Below, one piece after another: positions 17,328-25,898 of a stretch of DNA of 36,892 bases (position 1 is its first letter; each line of letters begins with the position of its first letter). The position numbers and the translations under genes were made by a program. Below the pieces are notes generated by a model. It had not been told where the DNA came from. It saw only the letters and a list, made by a program, of their open reading frames with translations, and ran no database searches. The DNA is from UBA4729 sp038231175 (lineage in GTDB: Bacteria > Patescibacteriota > Saccharimonadia > Saccharimonadales > UBA4665): the NCBI GenBank assembly GCA_038231175.1, contig JBBRLU010000004.1, positions 1-36,892 of the forward strand. Reading direction: 5' to 3'.

Positions 17328-18362
17328 TTAGCTAACAGCCTGACAGCGTTCTTCCTGGTAAATCGCGTAGCGTAAAGCTAACAGTAGTAATAAGTTGACG
17401 CTAAAGCTGGGAATCGCCCCGAACTGGATGCGGGCAAAGATAAAGAATTCGGTTAGAAACAGGTTGACGAGGGTCGCCATGCGAAAGCGTTCGAAAGCTT
17501 CGAGGCGGGACGTCCGTAGCTTGTAGACCCCGATTACGGCGTAGCCGCCTGCTACCAGCGAAGCCAATAATTGGCCGAAGACTAAACCTTGCCCGTAGTT
17601 AGTCGGACTCTGTAAGAAATGGCTGGCGCCGTCAAGGTTCTTAAAGATACTACCGACTACCAGCAGCAGGAAGATGGCGGCTTCGGCGATGAACAGCGCG
17701 GCTACCAGCTGGCTCGAGTTTCGCCGTTGCCAGAAATGATGGTACGCCGAATTATCTTTGGCCAGCAGTCGCCTAACGAAGCGTGGCCGAGGCACCGGCA
17801 CGGTATCCAGCCGGGTAATCAGTTGTTGCAGTTCCTGGGTCATGGCACTGTGCTTATCGGCTTTGGCCAATAACTGTTTTATGGCTTGCTTCTCGTGCCG
17901 ATCGAGATCATTCCGAACCGCTTCTTCTAGCTGAAGCAAGGCGTTTAATTGGTACTCGGCACTCGACAATCTGCTGGTCTTACTCAGGAAACTGAACAGC
18001 AGATACAAAGATATAAAAATCGCGTAGATGATGCCGACCGTCGGCCGGAAAAAATAGTTATTGTCACGCGTAACAAATTTTCCCAGTTCATCAATAAAGA
18101 CGCCGAAGCCGATACCGGCCACGCCGGCCGCCAGTCGTTGTATCCGACGGCCTAAGAACGATAGCAGCATGATAATTCCGGCCAGCATGAACAACCCCCC
18201 GATCAGGACGTGGGCGATGTGATAACTACCATGCCCGATTTGCGGGTAGCCGGCAACGTACAGATAGAACCGGACGAGCAACAGACTGCTGACGGCCGAG
18301 ACTAAGAACAGTTCCAAATGATCGCGGGCATCGATGTTACGGTAAAAAACAGGGCTTTTCAT
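17328..18362 (-). CDS. uncharacterised polytopic membrane protein
   Basis: 344 residues, not assigned to a named family. Hydrophobic helices lie at about 15-35, 50-70, 78-95 and 108-128, then a charged coiled-coil region (about 135-185, rich in Leu/Lys/Glu) and a second set of four helices at about 215-330. The motif GFGVFIDELGKFVTRDNNYF after the third helix is striking because it places Asp-Glu-Lys and Arg-Asp charges at a membrane face. The two-part layout suggests two membrane halves joined by a cytoplasmic coiled coil. TATACT is 11 bases upstream. It follows typA on the same strand with a 29-base gap. Confidence 0.75.
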   Translation of the reverse strand: MKSPVFYRNIDARDHLELFLVSAVSSLLLVRFYLYVAGYPQIGHGSYHIAHVLIGGLFMLAGIIMLLSFLGRRIQRLAAGVAGIGFGVFIDELGKFVTRDNNYFFRPTVGIIYAIFISLYLLFSFLSKTSRLSSAEYQLNALLQLEEAVRNDLDRHEKQAIKQLLAKADKHSAMTQELQQLITRLDTVPVPRPRFVRRLLAKDNSAYHHFWQRRNSSQLVAALFIAEAAIFLLLVVGSIFKNLDGASHFLQSPTNYGQGLVFGQLLASLVAGGYAVIGVYKLRTSRLEAFERFRMATLVNLFLTEFFIFARIQFGAIPSFSVNLLLLLALRYAIYQEERCQAVS

Positions 18363-18391
18363 GTCTAGCCCCCAGTATAGCTTACGGGCGC

Positions 18392-20221
18392 TTATTTCTG
18401 GCGCTTGCGGCGGTTGGGGTCGAGCTCGCGCTTGCGCAGGCGCAGGTTTTTAGGCGTTACTTCGAGCAGTTCATCGCTTTCTAGAAAGTCCAGACACTGC
18501 TCTAGGCTGAAGATGGTCGGTGGCACTAATTGGACGACGCCGTCACTGGAGCTGGAGCGCATGTTGGTCAGGTGCTTGGCCCGGCAGACGTTCATTTCCA
18601 TATCTTCCTGGCGGGTGTTGAGGCCGACGACTTGCCCGGCGTAGACCTTTTGGGCGGGGTGGACGAAGGTCGTACCACGGGCTTCGACGCTTTGCAGGGC
18701 GTAGGGCGTAGTAACGCCGGTTTCGAAGGAGATGATAACACCGTTGCGCAGCTGTTGCAGCGCACTGCCCTCTTCTTCGTAGCCGATGGTCAGACTGTTC
18801 ATGACGATTGTGCCTTTGGTATTGGTAAGCAGGATGTTGCGCATCCCGAGCAGGGCCCGGGTCGGCATCTCATAAACTAACTTGGTGACACCCTTAGGAC
18901 TGGCAAACTGTTCCTTAAGGTTAGCCCGGCGTTGGCCGAGTTCCATCTGGACGGCGCCGACGTGCTCGGCTGGGACTTCGATCAATACTTCTTCGATCGG
19001 CTCCATGGTCTTGCCGTCTTCCTGCTTGGTCACGACCTGCGGGCGGCCGACTTCGAATTCGTAGCCTTCGCGGCGCATGGTTTCGATAAGTACGCCGAGG
19101 TGCAGTTCGCCACGACCGGAAACGGTAAAACCGATGCCGTCGGCCGGCTGGACTTTGAGTCCGACGTTAGTCTCGAGCTCTTTGTCTAGACGGTCGCTGA
19201 TCTGGCGTGAGGTGCTGAATTCGCCCTCCTGACCCTTGAAGGGGCTGGTGTTAGGGCCGAGGTAGATCCGCAGCGTTGGCGCTTCAACTTCAATAATTGG
19301 AAGAGCCTCTGGTTCGTTGGCATCGGCGATCGTTTCGCCAATCTGAGCATCGGCGATGCCGGTCAGCTGGACAATATCACCGGCGACACCACCAGGCACT
19401 TCGGTTTTTGTAACACCATGACTCATAAAGATATTGTCGACCTTGAACTTGGCAAAAGTGCCGTCTTTTTTACAGAGCGTCACCTGGTCGCCGGTCTTGA
19501 CGGTACCACGGGTAATCCGGCCGATGGCGTATTTACCCTTAAAGGTATCGTGAGCTAAAGCGGTGACGAGCATCTGGAAGGGCTTGTCGAGCTCAATAGC
19601 TGGGGCCGGCACCTTGTCGATGATAGCTTCGAAGATAGTTTCTAAATCAGCGTCGGCATCGGCATCATCAGGCACGCTGGCCCAAGCTTTACCGGCGCGG
19701 CCGATGGCGTAGTAGACCGGGTAGTGCAGCTGGTCTTCGTGGACGGCCAGCTCTAAGAACAAATCGGCTAGTTCGTTTTCGACTTCGGCAATCCGGCGAC
19801 CGGGTTTGTCGATCTTGTTGATAATGACGATTGGACGCAACTCGGCGGCCAAAGCCTTACCGAGTACGAACTTGGTCTGGGGCATCGGGCCTTCCTGGGC
19901 GTCAACGATCAATAGACAGCCGTCGGCCATGTTCAGCGTCCGCTCGACTTCACCGGAGAAATCGGCGTGACCGGGGGTGTCGATGATATTTATCCGGTAG
20001 TCGTTGTGCTGGACGGCCGTGATTTTGGCGGTGATGGTTATGCCGCGTTCTTTTTCCTGGTCGCCACTGTCCATGATCAAGTCCTGGCTCATTTCGGCCT
20101 GGTTATCGCGGAAGGTCTGTGACTGCTTTAACAAGCCGTCCACTAAGGTAGTTTTACCGTGGTCAACGTGAGCAATAATAGCGATATTACGGATCTTAGT
20201 GGGGTCTTGCAGTGTAGCCAT
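18392..20221 (-). CDS. typA: ribosome-associated GTPase TypA/BipA
   Basis: 609 residues, the normal length. G1 AHVDHGKTT (about 17-25), switch II DTPGHADF, G4 NKID and the TypA-specific C-terminal domain (about 490-600, with MRSSSSDGVVQL and LEQCLDFLESDELLEVTPK) are all present. BipA is a translational GTPase that binds the 70S ribosome, assists 50S assembly and matters at low temperature in other bacteria. A Shine-Dalgarno AAGGA lies 7 bases before ATG. The 114-base gap from the helicase gene upstream contains a long inverted repeat (20268-20317). Confidence 0.98.
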   Translation of the reverse strand: MATLQDPTKIRNIAIIAHVDHGKTTLVDGLLKQSQTFRDNQAEMSQDLIMDSGDQEKERGITITAKITAVQHNDYRINIIDTPGHADFSGEVERTLNMADGCLLIVDAQEGPMPQTKFVLGKALAAELRPIVIINKIDKPGRRIAEVENELADLFLELAVHEDQLHYPVYYAIGRAGKAWASVPDDADADADLETIFEAIIDKVPAPAIELDKPFQMLVTALAHDTFKGKYAIGRITRGTVKTGDQVTLCKKDGTFAKFKVDNIFMSHGVTKTEVPGGVAGDIVQLTGIADAQIGETIADANEPEALPIIEVEAPTLRIYLGPNTSPFKGQEGEFSTSRQISDRLDKELETNVGLKVQPADGIGFTVSGRGELHLGVLIETMRREGYEFEVGRPQVVTKQEDGKTMEPIEEVLIEVPAEHVGAVQMELGQRRANLKEQFASPKGVTKLVYEMPTRALLGMRNILLTNTKGTIVMNSLTIGYEEEGSALQQLRNGVIISFETGVTTPYALQSVEARGTTFVHPAQKVYAGQVVGLNTRQEDMEMNVCRAKHLTNMRSSSSDGVVQLVPPTIFSLEQCLDFLESDELLEVTPKNLRLRKRELDPNRRKRQK

Positions 20222-20267
20222 GAGGGATTCCTTATATATGAATTATGAAGCGTGGTCGAATAGCGTG

Positions 20268-20317
20268 CTCAAAGCCGACTTGATGAACTCTTTGACAATT
20301 CGGAGGTAGGCTTTGAG
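20268..20317 (-). repeat. 9-bp inverted repeat in the helicase-typA gap
   Basis: CTCAAAGCC (20268-20276) and GGCTTTGAG (20309-20317) are perfectly complementary and enclose 32 bases with a further partial stem. No U-run follows, so it is not a simple terminator. It could be a processing site or a folded leader of typA. Confidence 0.5.
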
Positions 20318-20335
20318 ACGCATTCAAGATTACTA

Positions 20336-21547
20336 TTATTTATTTACGAAGGTGATAGCGTGGCCGACTTTGCCAGCGCGGCCGGCGCGACCGATACGGT
20401 GGGTGTAGTCCTGGTAGGTCTGGGGCATCGAGTAGTTGACGACGTGGGTAATGTCGGAGACATCGATACCACGAGCGGCAACGTCAGTAGCCACCAAGAC
20501 GGTCGTCTTGCTAGCCTTGAAGTTGTCGAGGGCTCGGATACGCTGACCCTGGCTCTTGCCACCGTGGATGGTGTCGGCCTTGAAGCCACGGATGACCAGT
20601 TCCTGACCGAGTCGCTCAACGCTGCGCTGAGTTTCGTCAAAGACGATAACTTTCGATACCGCCGGGTCGAGCAGGATGTCGTGCAGCTTAGCCATCTTCT
20701 CGCCGGTTCCGGCATAGTAAACGACGTCCTGGTTGACGTGGTCGGAGCTTTCGCCGGTCTTGACGGAAACGGTTTCCGGGTCGGTAGCGAAGGTGCGGAT
20801 CAGGCCTTGGACGCGGGGGTCCATGGTAGCCGAGAAGAAGAACGACTGACGCTCAGCTGCCAGCTCACGCAGTAACTCGGTGACATCGGCCACGAAGCCC
20901 ATGTCGAGCATGCGATCAACTTCGTCTAAAACGACCATGTTAACATCATGTAATTTCAGCGTGCCACGATCTAAGTGGTCTTTGATACGACCAGGCGTAC
21001 CGATGACGATCCGGGGGTTGGAACGTAGGTCGCGCAGCTGTGGACCCATACCGGAACCACCGATCAGTAAGGCACCGGTTAAGCCACTGCCCTTGGCAAT
21101 GCTGCGGCACTCTTCTTCGATCTGCTGGGCCAGCTCGCGAGTCGGAGCCACGATCAGAGCCCGGGATTTTGGCTCGTGGATCAGGCGCTGCATGACAGGT
21201 ACCGCGAAAGCGGCCGTCTTACCGGTACCGGTGTTGGCGATACCGATGACGTCGCGACCTTCGAGGCCGAGGGGAATCGTCTGATCCTGGATGGGTGACG
21301 GGATGGTGTAACCCTTAGCGGCTAAGTTGTTTTGCAAGACTTCGTCGATGGCAAAGTCAGCAAACTTATGGTTGGGCGTGTAGTCAGCCGCCTGTGAAGG
21401 CGTCGCCACGCGGATCAGACGGCTGGGGTCGATGTAATCGCCGCGGCGCTTGCCACCGGAACGACCACCACCGCCACCGCCGCCGGAACGACGGCCGCCT
21501 ACGTTACGCTTAGCTGATGAATAGACAGAATATTTATATGAAGGCAT
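20336..21547 (-). CDS. DEAD-box family RNA helicase (DEVD variant)
   Basis: 403 residues with all helicase motifs: Q motif PSPIQDQTIP, Walker A ANTGTGKT, Ia PTRELAQQ, TPGR, motif II DEVD (Val instead of Ala), SAT, motif V ATDVAARGID and motif VI HRIGRAGR. It unwinds short RNA duplexes with ATP, in ribosome assembly or mRNA decay. Odd features: the basic Gly/Arg-rich tail is at the N-terminus (about residues 17-37, RRSGGGGGGGRSGGKRR), whereas most bacterial members carry it at the C-terminus, and the protein stops right after motif VI and one more strand. It has its own strong promoter and a folded leader of about 114 bases. Confidence 0.95.
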   Translation of the reverse strand: MPSYKYSVYSSAKRNVGGRRSGGGGGGGRSGGKRRGDYIDPSRLIRVATPSQAADYTPNHKFADFAIDEVLQNNLAAKGYTIPSPIQDQTIPLGLEGRDVIGIANTGTGKTAAFAVPVMQRLIHEPKSRALIVAPTRELAQQIEEECRSIAKGSGLTGALLIGGSGMGPQLRDLRSNPRIVIGTPGRIKDHLDRGTLKLHDVNMVVLDEVDRMLDMGFVADVTELLRELAAERQSFFFSATMDPRVQGLIRTFATDPETVSVKTGESSDHVNQDVVYYAGTGEKMAKLHDILLDPAVSKVIVFDETQRSVERLGQELVIRGFKADTIHGGKSQGQRIRALDNFKASKTTVLVATDVAARGIDVSDITHVVNYSMPQTYQDYTHRIGRAGRAGKVGHAITFVNK

Positions 21548-21696
21548 AAAAATGAATCCTTTGTTTAATTAGTTATAAATTGATAGCTCGATTGCTACAT
21601 AATGAAAATCGAGTAAATCTATCTTTTATCAACTAACAAACCCGGATTCATTGAGAACAATACTCTTACAGTAGCACGATTGCCGCCGAGTGTCAA
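21548..21696 (-). promoter_or_regulatory. promoter and structured leader of the DEAD-box helicase
   Basis: TTGACA (21691-21696), 17 bases, then TGC-TACTGT (-10 at 21668-21673) is a near-perfect extended promoter; start near 21661. Within the leader, AATGAATCC (complement of 21644-21652) can pair perfectly with GGATTCATT (complement of 21551-21559), which contains the Shine-Dalgarno AAAGGA region. Between them CTCGATT and AATCGAG form a 7-bp hairpin. The fold would hide the ribosome site until melted or remodelled. Confidence 0.7.
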
Positions 21697-21759
21697 AGGT
21701 GGGCTGGCGCTGGCAGTATGGCAGGCAGTAAGAATGTTAACTAGTCGTATACTGAATAT

Positions 21760-22953
21760 ATGGAGAATTCTAACGACAACCGGCCACTGGCCGAACGCCT
21801 GCGGCCGCAGAGCCTAGACGAAGTGATCGGGCAACTGCACATAATCGGCGACGGCAAGATTGTCCGCGAGATTATCGCCAGCCGCACGCCGACCAGTCTG
21901 ATACTTTGGGGGCCGCCCGGCAGTGGTAAGACGACGCTGGCGCGGATCATCGCTAGCGCCACCGAGGCCGAGTTTATCGAACTGAGCGCCGTCACCGCCG
22001 GCAAGGCCGACGTCGTGAAGGTCATAGCCCGGGCCGAACAGAATCTGCGCCTCGGCATGCAGACCATCTTGTTCGTCGACGAGATCCACCGCTTTAATAA
22101 GGCCCAGCAGGACGCCTTCTTACCACATGTCGAAGCCGGGACCATCAGTCTGATCGGTGCCACCACTGAGAATCCTAGTTTTGAAGTCATCAACCCGCTA
22201 CTCAGCCGGGCCCGGGTGGTGGTGCTGGAGCCCTTAGACGTAGCGGCCATCACCGCCATTCTGCAGCGAGCGGCCGAGCGATTACGGCTGACGGCCAAGC
22301 GCTTACCAGCCAAAAGTATCGACCTGCTGGCCGCCCTCGCCGGCGGCGACGCCCGGGTCGCCCTCGGTAGTCTAGAATTAGCACTGCAGTTAGCCGCCGG
22401 TAAGCCGGTAACGCCGGCCATCGTCGAAACCGCCGCCGGCACCAGATTACCGGGCTACGACAAGAAGGGCGAAACCCATTACAACGTCATCAGCGCCTTT
22501 ATCAAGAGTATGCGCGGCTCGGACGCCACGGCCGCCTTATACTACCTAGCCCGCATGCTCCAGGCCGGCGAAGATCCCAAGTTTATTGCTCGCCGGATGG
22601 TAATATTCGCTTCCGAAGACATCGGTCTAGCCGCTCCAGCTGCCCTAAATCTGGCGGTCTCGACCTTTTTAGCGGTTGAACGCATCGGCTTGCCGGAAGC
22701 CAATTACAATCTTTACCACTGCGCCGCCGTCTTGGCTAAAGCTCAGAAATCACGCCAAGTGGCCGACGCCATGCAGGCCGCTCAAGCCGCCGCCAAAGAC
22801 TTCCCCGACCTGCCGGTACCGATCGGCTTACGCAACGCACCGACCAAACTCATGCAAGACCTAGGTTACGGTAAAGGTACTAACTGGGAGACTGGCTTTA
22901 AGCACCCAGACGGCTTTTTGCCGACAGAATTAGCCGACGTCGATTTTTTTTAA
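21760..22953 (+). CDS. rarA: replication-associated recombination protein A (RarA/MgsA)
   Basis: 397 residues, slightly shorter than E. coli RarA (447). AAA+ module: PLAERLRPQSLDEVIGQ, Walker A GPPGSGKTT (about 51-59), Walker B ILFVDEIHRFN (about 103-113), sensor 1 IGATTENPSFE, arginine finger region NPLLSRARV. The C-terminal tetramerisation and DUF-type region has YDKKGETHYNVISAFIKSMRGSD and RRMVIFASEDIGLA. RarA acts at stalled replication forks, displacing SSB and tuning recombination. TATACT (21748-21753) is exactly 6 bases before ATG. The 3' end overlaps the convergent membrane gene by 56 bases. Confidence 0.97.
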   Translation: MENSNDNRPLAERLRPQSLDEVIGQLHIIGDGKIVREIIASRTPTSLILWGPPGSGKTTLARIIASATEAEFIELSAVTAGKADVVKVIARAEQNLRLGMQTILFVDEIHRFNKAQQDAFLPHVEAGTISLIGATTENPSFEVINPLLSRARVVVLEPLDVAAITAILQRAAERLRLTAKRLPAKSIDLLAALAGGDARVALGSLELALQLAAGKPVTPAIVETAAGTRLPGYDKKGETHYNVISAFIKSMRGSDATAALYYLARMLQAGEDPKFIARRMVIFASEDIGLAAPAALNLAVSTFLAVERIGLPEANYNLYHCAAVLAKAQKSRQVADAMQAAQAAAKDFPDLPVPIGLRNAPTKLMQDLGYGKGTNWETGFKHPDGFLPTELADVDFF

Positions 22954-23641
22954 CCGATTTGGCAGCACGGACCACCCCCGAACTGAGTGCCAATCGATGG
23001 ACCATGTACGGCAGGGCGCCGACCCACAGGCTGCAGGCGATAATGAAGACGTGCTGCGACAAGGCACTCGATTGATCTTGCGATAATAAGATGGCCGTAT
23101 TGATCCCGAAGGCGAACCAGACGGCCAGCACCGCGTGAAGCGACCAACGCAGCCATGCCGGGCTAGCCTGCCGGCGCGTCGCTAACCACCACATGGCTAG
23201 CAAGCTGAGCGTCAGGCAGCCGATCGAAGCCAGACTGATCAGTCCGTGCAGTACCACCAGGGGGTGTTGTAAGATCAGGCCGCACTGGTGCTGATCGGCC
23301 AGACAATCTTCCGGTATCAGGGCGTCGATGGCGGTCAGGAGGCCGAACCCGCCGTAGCTATAGATGGCGAAACTGGCCAGCGTCGAGAGCGCTTTCTGCT
23401 TACCTACCAGCAGTAGCCAGGCGACGCCGACCACTAACAGGCCACTGACGATATCGAGTAGGCTGAACAGCCAGTTATAAGGCTGGTGTATACCCCCAAG
23501 GTTGCTAGCCAGCCCCCGATTAGCTGCCGGATTGAGGATATAACCTAGCGGCCAGGAACTATAGAGAAGGCCAGACAAGCTGGCCAACACTATTAGTTCT
23601 AAATGATTTACCCGCTGACTAGAGGAGCGAATTAAGGTCAT
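22898..23641 (-). CDS. DUF998-like polytopic membrane protein
   Basis: 247 residues with about six hydrophobic helices (about 15-32, 58-80, 85-105, 122-147, 162-182, 195-215) and a basic cytoplasmic tail (KSVKKNRRRLILSAKSR). The pattern GLLYSSWPLGYIL, ASFAIYSYGGFGLLTAIDALIPEDC and QHPLVVLHGLISLASIG resembles DUF998 proteins. Function unknown. It overlaps the pilin-like gene upstream by 23 bases and so is translated from the same message. Its last 56 bases overlap rarA on the opposite strand. Confidence 0.72.
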   Translation of the reverse strand: MTLIRSSSQRVNHLELIVLASLSGLLYSSWPLGYILNPAANRGLASNLGGIHQPYNWLFSLLDIVSGLLVVGVAWLLLVGKQKALSTLASFAIYSYGGFGLLTAIDALIPEDCLADQHQCGLILQHPLVVLHGLISLASIGCLTLSLLAMWWLATRRQASPAWLRWSLHAVLAVWFAFGINTAILLSQDQSSALSQHVFIIACSLWVGALPYMVHRLALSSGVVRAAKSVKKNRRRLILSAKSRLGA

Positions 23642-23891
23642 TATTCAACTGGTCCGGATTAACACCGCTATCGACGGTAGTTTCGTCGAGGGCTTTTGAA
23701 GCTTGGCGTAAATCAGCGGTTGTCTTAACCGCAGCTGGTACCTTTGCATGACTGGTAGCGGACGAACTGCTGGCTAGGGACGTCTTATTGGCCCCCATGA
23801 CCCGGACGGCCCCGAAGGCCACGACACCGACGGTGACGATCGCTAAGACGACAACGACTAAGCCGAAACCTTGTTGATTAGATTTTTTCAT
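23619..23891 (-). CDS. pilin-like single-pass exported protein
   Basis: 90 residues. The N-terminus MKKSNQQGFGLVVVVLAIVT has the shape of a type IV prepilin leader: short basic leader, Gly before a Phe, then a hydrophobic helix to about residue 32. The usual Glu5 of the mature pilin is missing (the helix begins FGLVVVV), so cleavage and assembly by the pilus machinery are likely but not certain. The exposed part is short and Ser/Ala/Thr-rich (about 35-90) and ends NPDQLNNDLNSLL. Its ATG overlaps the upstream stop (TAATG at 23889-23893) and its 3' end overlaps the next gene, a tight three-gene surface operon. Confidence 0.7.
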   Translation of the reverse strand: MKKSNQQGFGLVVVVLAIVTVGVVAFGAVRVMGANKTSLASSSSATSHAKVPAAVKTTADLRQASKALDETTVDSGVNPDQLNNDLNSLL

Positions 23892-24667
23892 TAGTTTGCC
23901 TTCTCTGTGGTGTTAGTTTCAGTTGTAGTTGCTGGTTTAGCGGCTTCACTGGCGTCGCGTAAGCTCTTGACCACGGCCTTGACGGCTTGCTTATAAGCTT
24001 TCAGGTCGGTGCGGGCGGTGGCAGCCGTGACCTTGAAAGTTGCGACGTCTGTGGCAACAGTTTTGGTTTTGCAGTCGACGGTCGGCTTGGCAGCTGCTAG
24101 GGCTTTGACCGAAAGCGCAGCTTTGGCCTTAGCGGCGTCTGCTACGTTGACTAAGCTGGTAAAGTCAACCGGCTTTAAACCACTAGTTGTCTGGTAAGCA
24201 AGCGTCTTGGCGTAAATGTCATTAATACGGGTCTGGTAAGCTTGGCTGTTACGAGTAATGCTAGCAAACTTCGTTTCTAGACCGTCTTTGTGCTCATCAC
24301 AGGCTTTAGCCCGCTCTTCGTCGGTCTTTTCCGATTTGTGCTCGGCTTTCAGCTCTTTGACCATTTTTTTGGCCTTCATGCGGGGCGGCTCGTTCTGGTT
24401 CTCGGTTTCTGGAACCGAGCTGGAGTGGACTTCAGTGCTTGACGTCGTACTGCTATTCTCCATTTCGGCAACCTTGACAGTCGTCGGGCTGGAGGTGGTT
24501 GTCGAGCCAGAAGTCGAGCCGCTGGTCGAGGTGCTTCCTGATGTACTGCCACTGCCTTCTGTTTCACTGCCCCGGGCTAAAGCTAATGCTGGTGAACCAG
24601 CGATAAGCAGCAAGGCTAAGGCTCCAGCCGGTAAGACTGTTCGGTACTTTTGTAAAAATTTCGTCAT
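23891..24667 (-). CDS. secreted Ser/Thr-rich protein with helical C-terminal domain
   Basis: 258 residues. The N-terminal signal (KYRTVLPAGALALLLIAG then SPALALA, about 8-31) is a classical export signal with likely cleavage near ALA-RG. A low-complexity Gly/Ser/Thr stretch (about 33-62) and a polar linker follow, then an alpha-helical charged domain (about 95-235) with three cysteines and regular Ala/Lys heptads. No known family is recognised; it resembles cell-surface stalk or adhesin-like proteins of small Gram-positive-type envelopes. A Shine-Dalgarno AAGGAAA precedes ATG. First gene of the surface operon with the pilin-like and membrane proteins. Confidence 0.78.
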   Translation of the reverse strand: MTKFLQKYRTVLPAGALALLLIAGSPALALARGSETEGSGSTSGSTSTSGSTSGSTTTSSPTTVKVAEMENSSTTSSTEVHSSSVPETENQNEPPRMKAKKMVKELKAEHKSEKTDEERAKACDEHKDGLETKFASITRNSQAYQTRINDIYAKTLAYQTTSGLKPVDFTSLVNVADAAKAKAALSVKALAAAKPTVDCKTKTVATDVATFKVTAATARTDLKAYKQAVKAVVKSLRDASEAAKPATTTETNTTEKAN

Positions 24668-24729
24668 ATTGGTTTCCTTATTAATACTCTAATGGTAATC
24701 CTATGTTGTAAAAAAGCAAGCCCTGGAGC

Positions 24730-25890
24730 TTAGGCTACGAGTTGTTCCCACGGCAGTTCAGCCTTGCCAAAATGACCATAAGCGCTGGTCTGGCTGTAGA
24801 TCGGTCGTTTCAGGTCGAGCTTTGTGACGATTCCCTTCACGCTGGTGTCGATGAGCTTATCTTTGAAAGCGTACAGCTCGGCTTCGCTGACGGTGGCCGT
24901 GCCAAAAGTTTCGATAGTCTGCATCAGTGGTAAAGGCTGACCGATGACATAGGCCAAGCCGACTTCGCACTTGTTTGCCAGGCCCGCGGCCACGATGTTC
25001 TTAGCGACGTAGCGGGCGGCATAGGCACCGCTGCGGTCGACCTTGCTCGGGTCCTTACCGGAGAAGGCGCCACCGCCGACGCGGGCATAGCCACCGTAAG
25101 TGTCGACGACAATCTTTCGACCAGTCAGCCCGGCATCACTTTCCGGACCAGGGATGTGCCACAAGCCGGTACCGTTGATGATGATGTCACCGTCGGCCGG
25201 CAGCCCGAATTCATAGTGCGCCAGCACGGGTTTGACTACTATTTCAATCAGCTCGCGGCGGACTTGCTCGGCCGAGGTCTTTTCGTCGTGGGCGACGGCG
25301 GCTACCAGTTTTTCGACGGCCACCGGCACGTCGTTTTCGTAACGGACCGTCACCTGGGCCTTACCATCCGGGCGTAGCCAGCTCAGTTCACCGGCTTCGC
25401 GGGCTTCGTCAATCCGCCGGGTCAGGGCGTGCGCCAAGGCGATCGGCAGCGGCATCAGTTCCGCCGTTTCGGTGCAAGCGTAGCCGAACATCATACCTTG
25501 GTCACCGGCGCCATCGGCGTCGACGCCGATGGCGATCTCTGGCGATTGCTGGTGAATATCATTACTAAACTCCGACTCGCCAGAAAAGCCCCAAGCCGGA
25601 TTGTTATAGCCCAGCTCGGCCACCTTAGCCCGGACAATCTGCTCGTAATTCAGTTCGGCGCCAGTCTTGATTTCGCCGAACAAGGCAATCTTATTAGCCC
25701 CGGCGACGGTTTCGATGCCGGTACGCGAGTTGGGGTCCTGCGCCAAGGCGGCGTCCAGGATGGCGTCGCTGATGGCATCACAGATCTTGTCCGGGTGTCC
25801 AGCACAGACCGATTCGCTGGTAAAGAATCTCCACTGCTTAATGACAGCTTCCTCATTTATAGTAGTTGTAGCAGTTAATTGTGACATCAT
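24730..25890 (-). CDS. metK: S-adenosylmethionine synthetase
   Basis: 386 residues, full length. Family motifs: GHPDKICDAISDAILDA (about 31-47), GAGDQGMMFGYA (about 127-138), and GGGAFSGKDPSKVDRSGAYA (about 272-291). It makes SAM from methionine and ATP in the cytoplasm. The leader AAAAGGAGCC precedes two ATGs in a row; the second (25887) is better spaced from the AGGAG core. The start is only 8 bases after the stop of the homocysteine methyltransferase gene, so the two enzymes for methionine and SAM are made from one mRNA under the leader at 26943-27114. Confidence 0.98.
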   Translation of the reverse strand: MMSQLTATTTINEEAVIKQWRFFTSESVCAGHPDKICDAISDAILDAALAQDPNSRTGIETVAGANKIALFGEIKTGAELNYEQIVRAKVAELGYNNPAWGFSGESEFSNDIHQQSPEIAIGVDADGAGDQGMMFGYACTETAELMPLPIALAHALTRRIDEAREAGELSWLRPDGKAQVTVRYENDVPVAVEKLVAAVAHDEKTSAEQVRRELIEIVVKPVLAHYEFGLPADGDIIINGTGLWHIPGPESDAGLTGRKIVVDTYGGYARVGGGAFSGKDPSKVDRSGAYAARYVAKNIVAAGLANKCEVGLAYVIGQPLPLMQTIETFGTATVSEAELYAFKDKLIDTSVKGIVTKLDLKRPIYSQTSAYGHFGKAELPWEQLVA

Positions 25891-25898
25891 GGCTCCTT

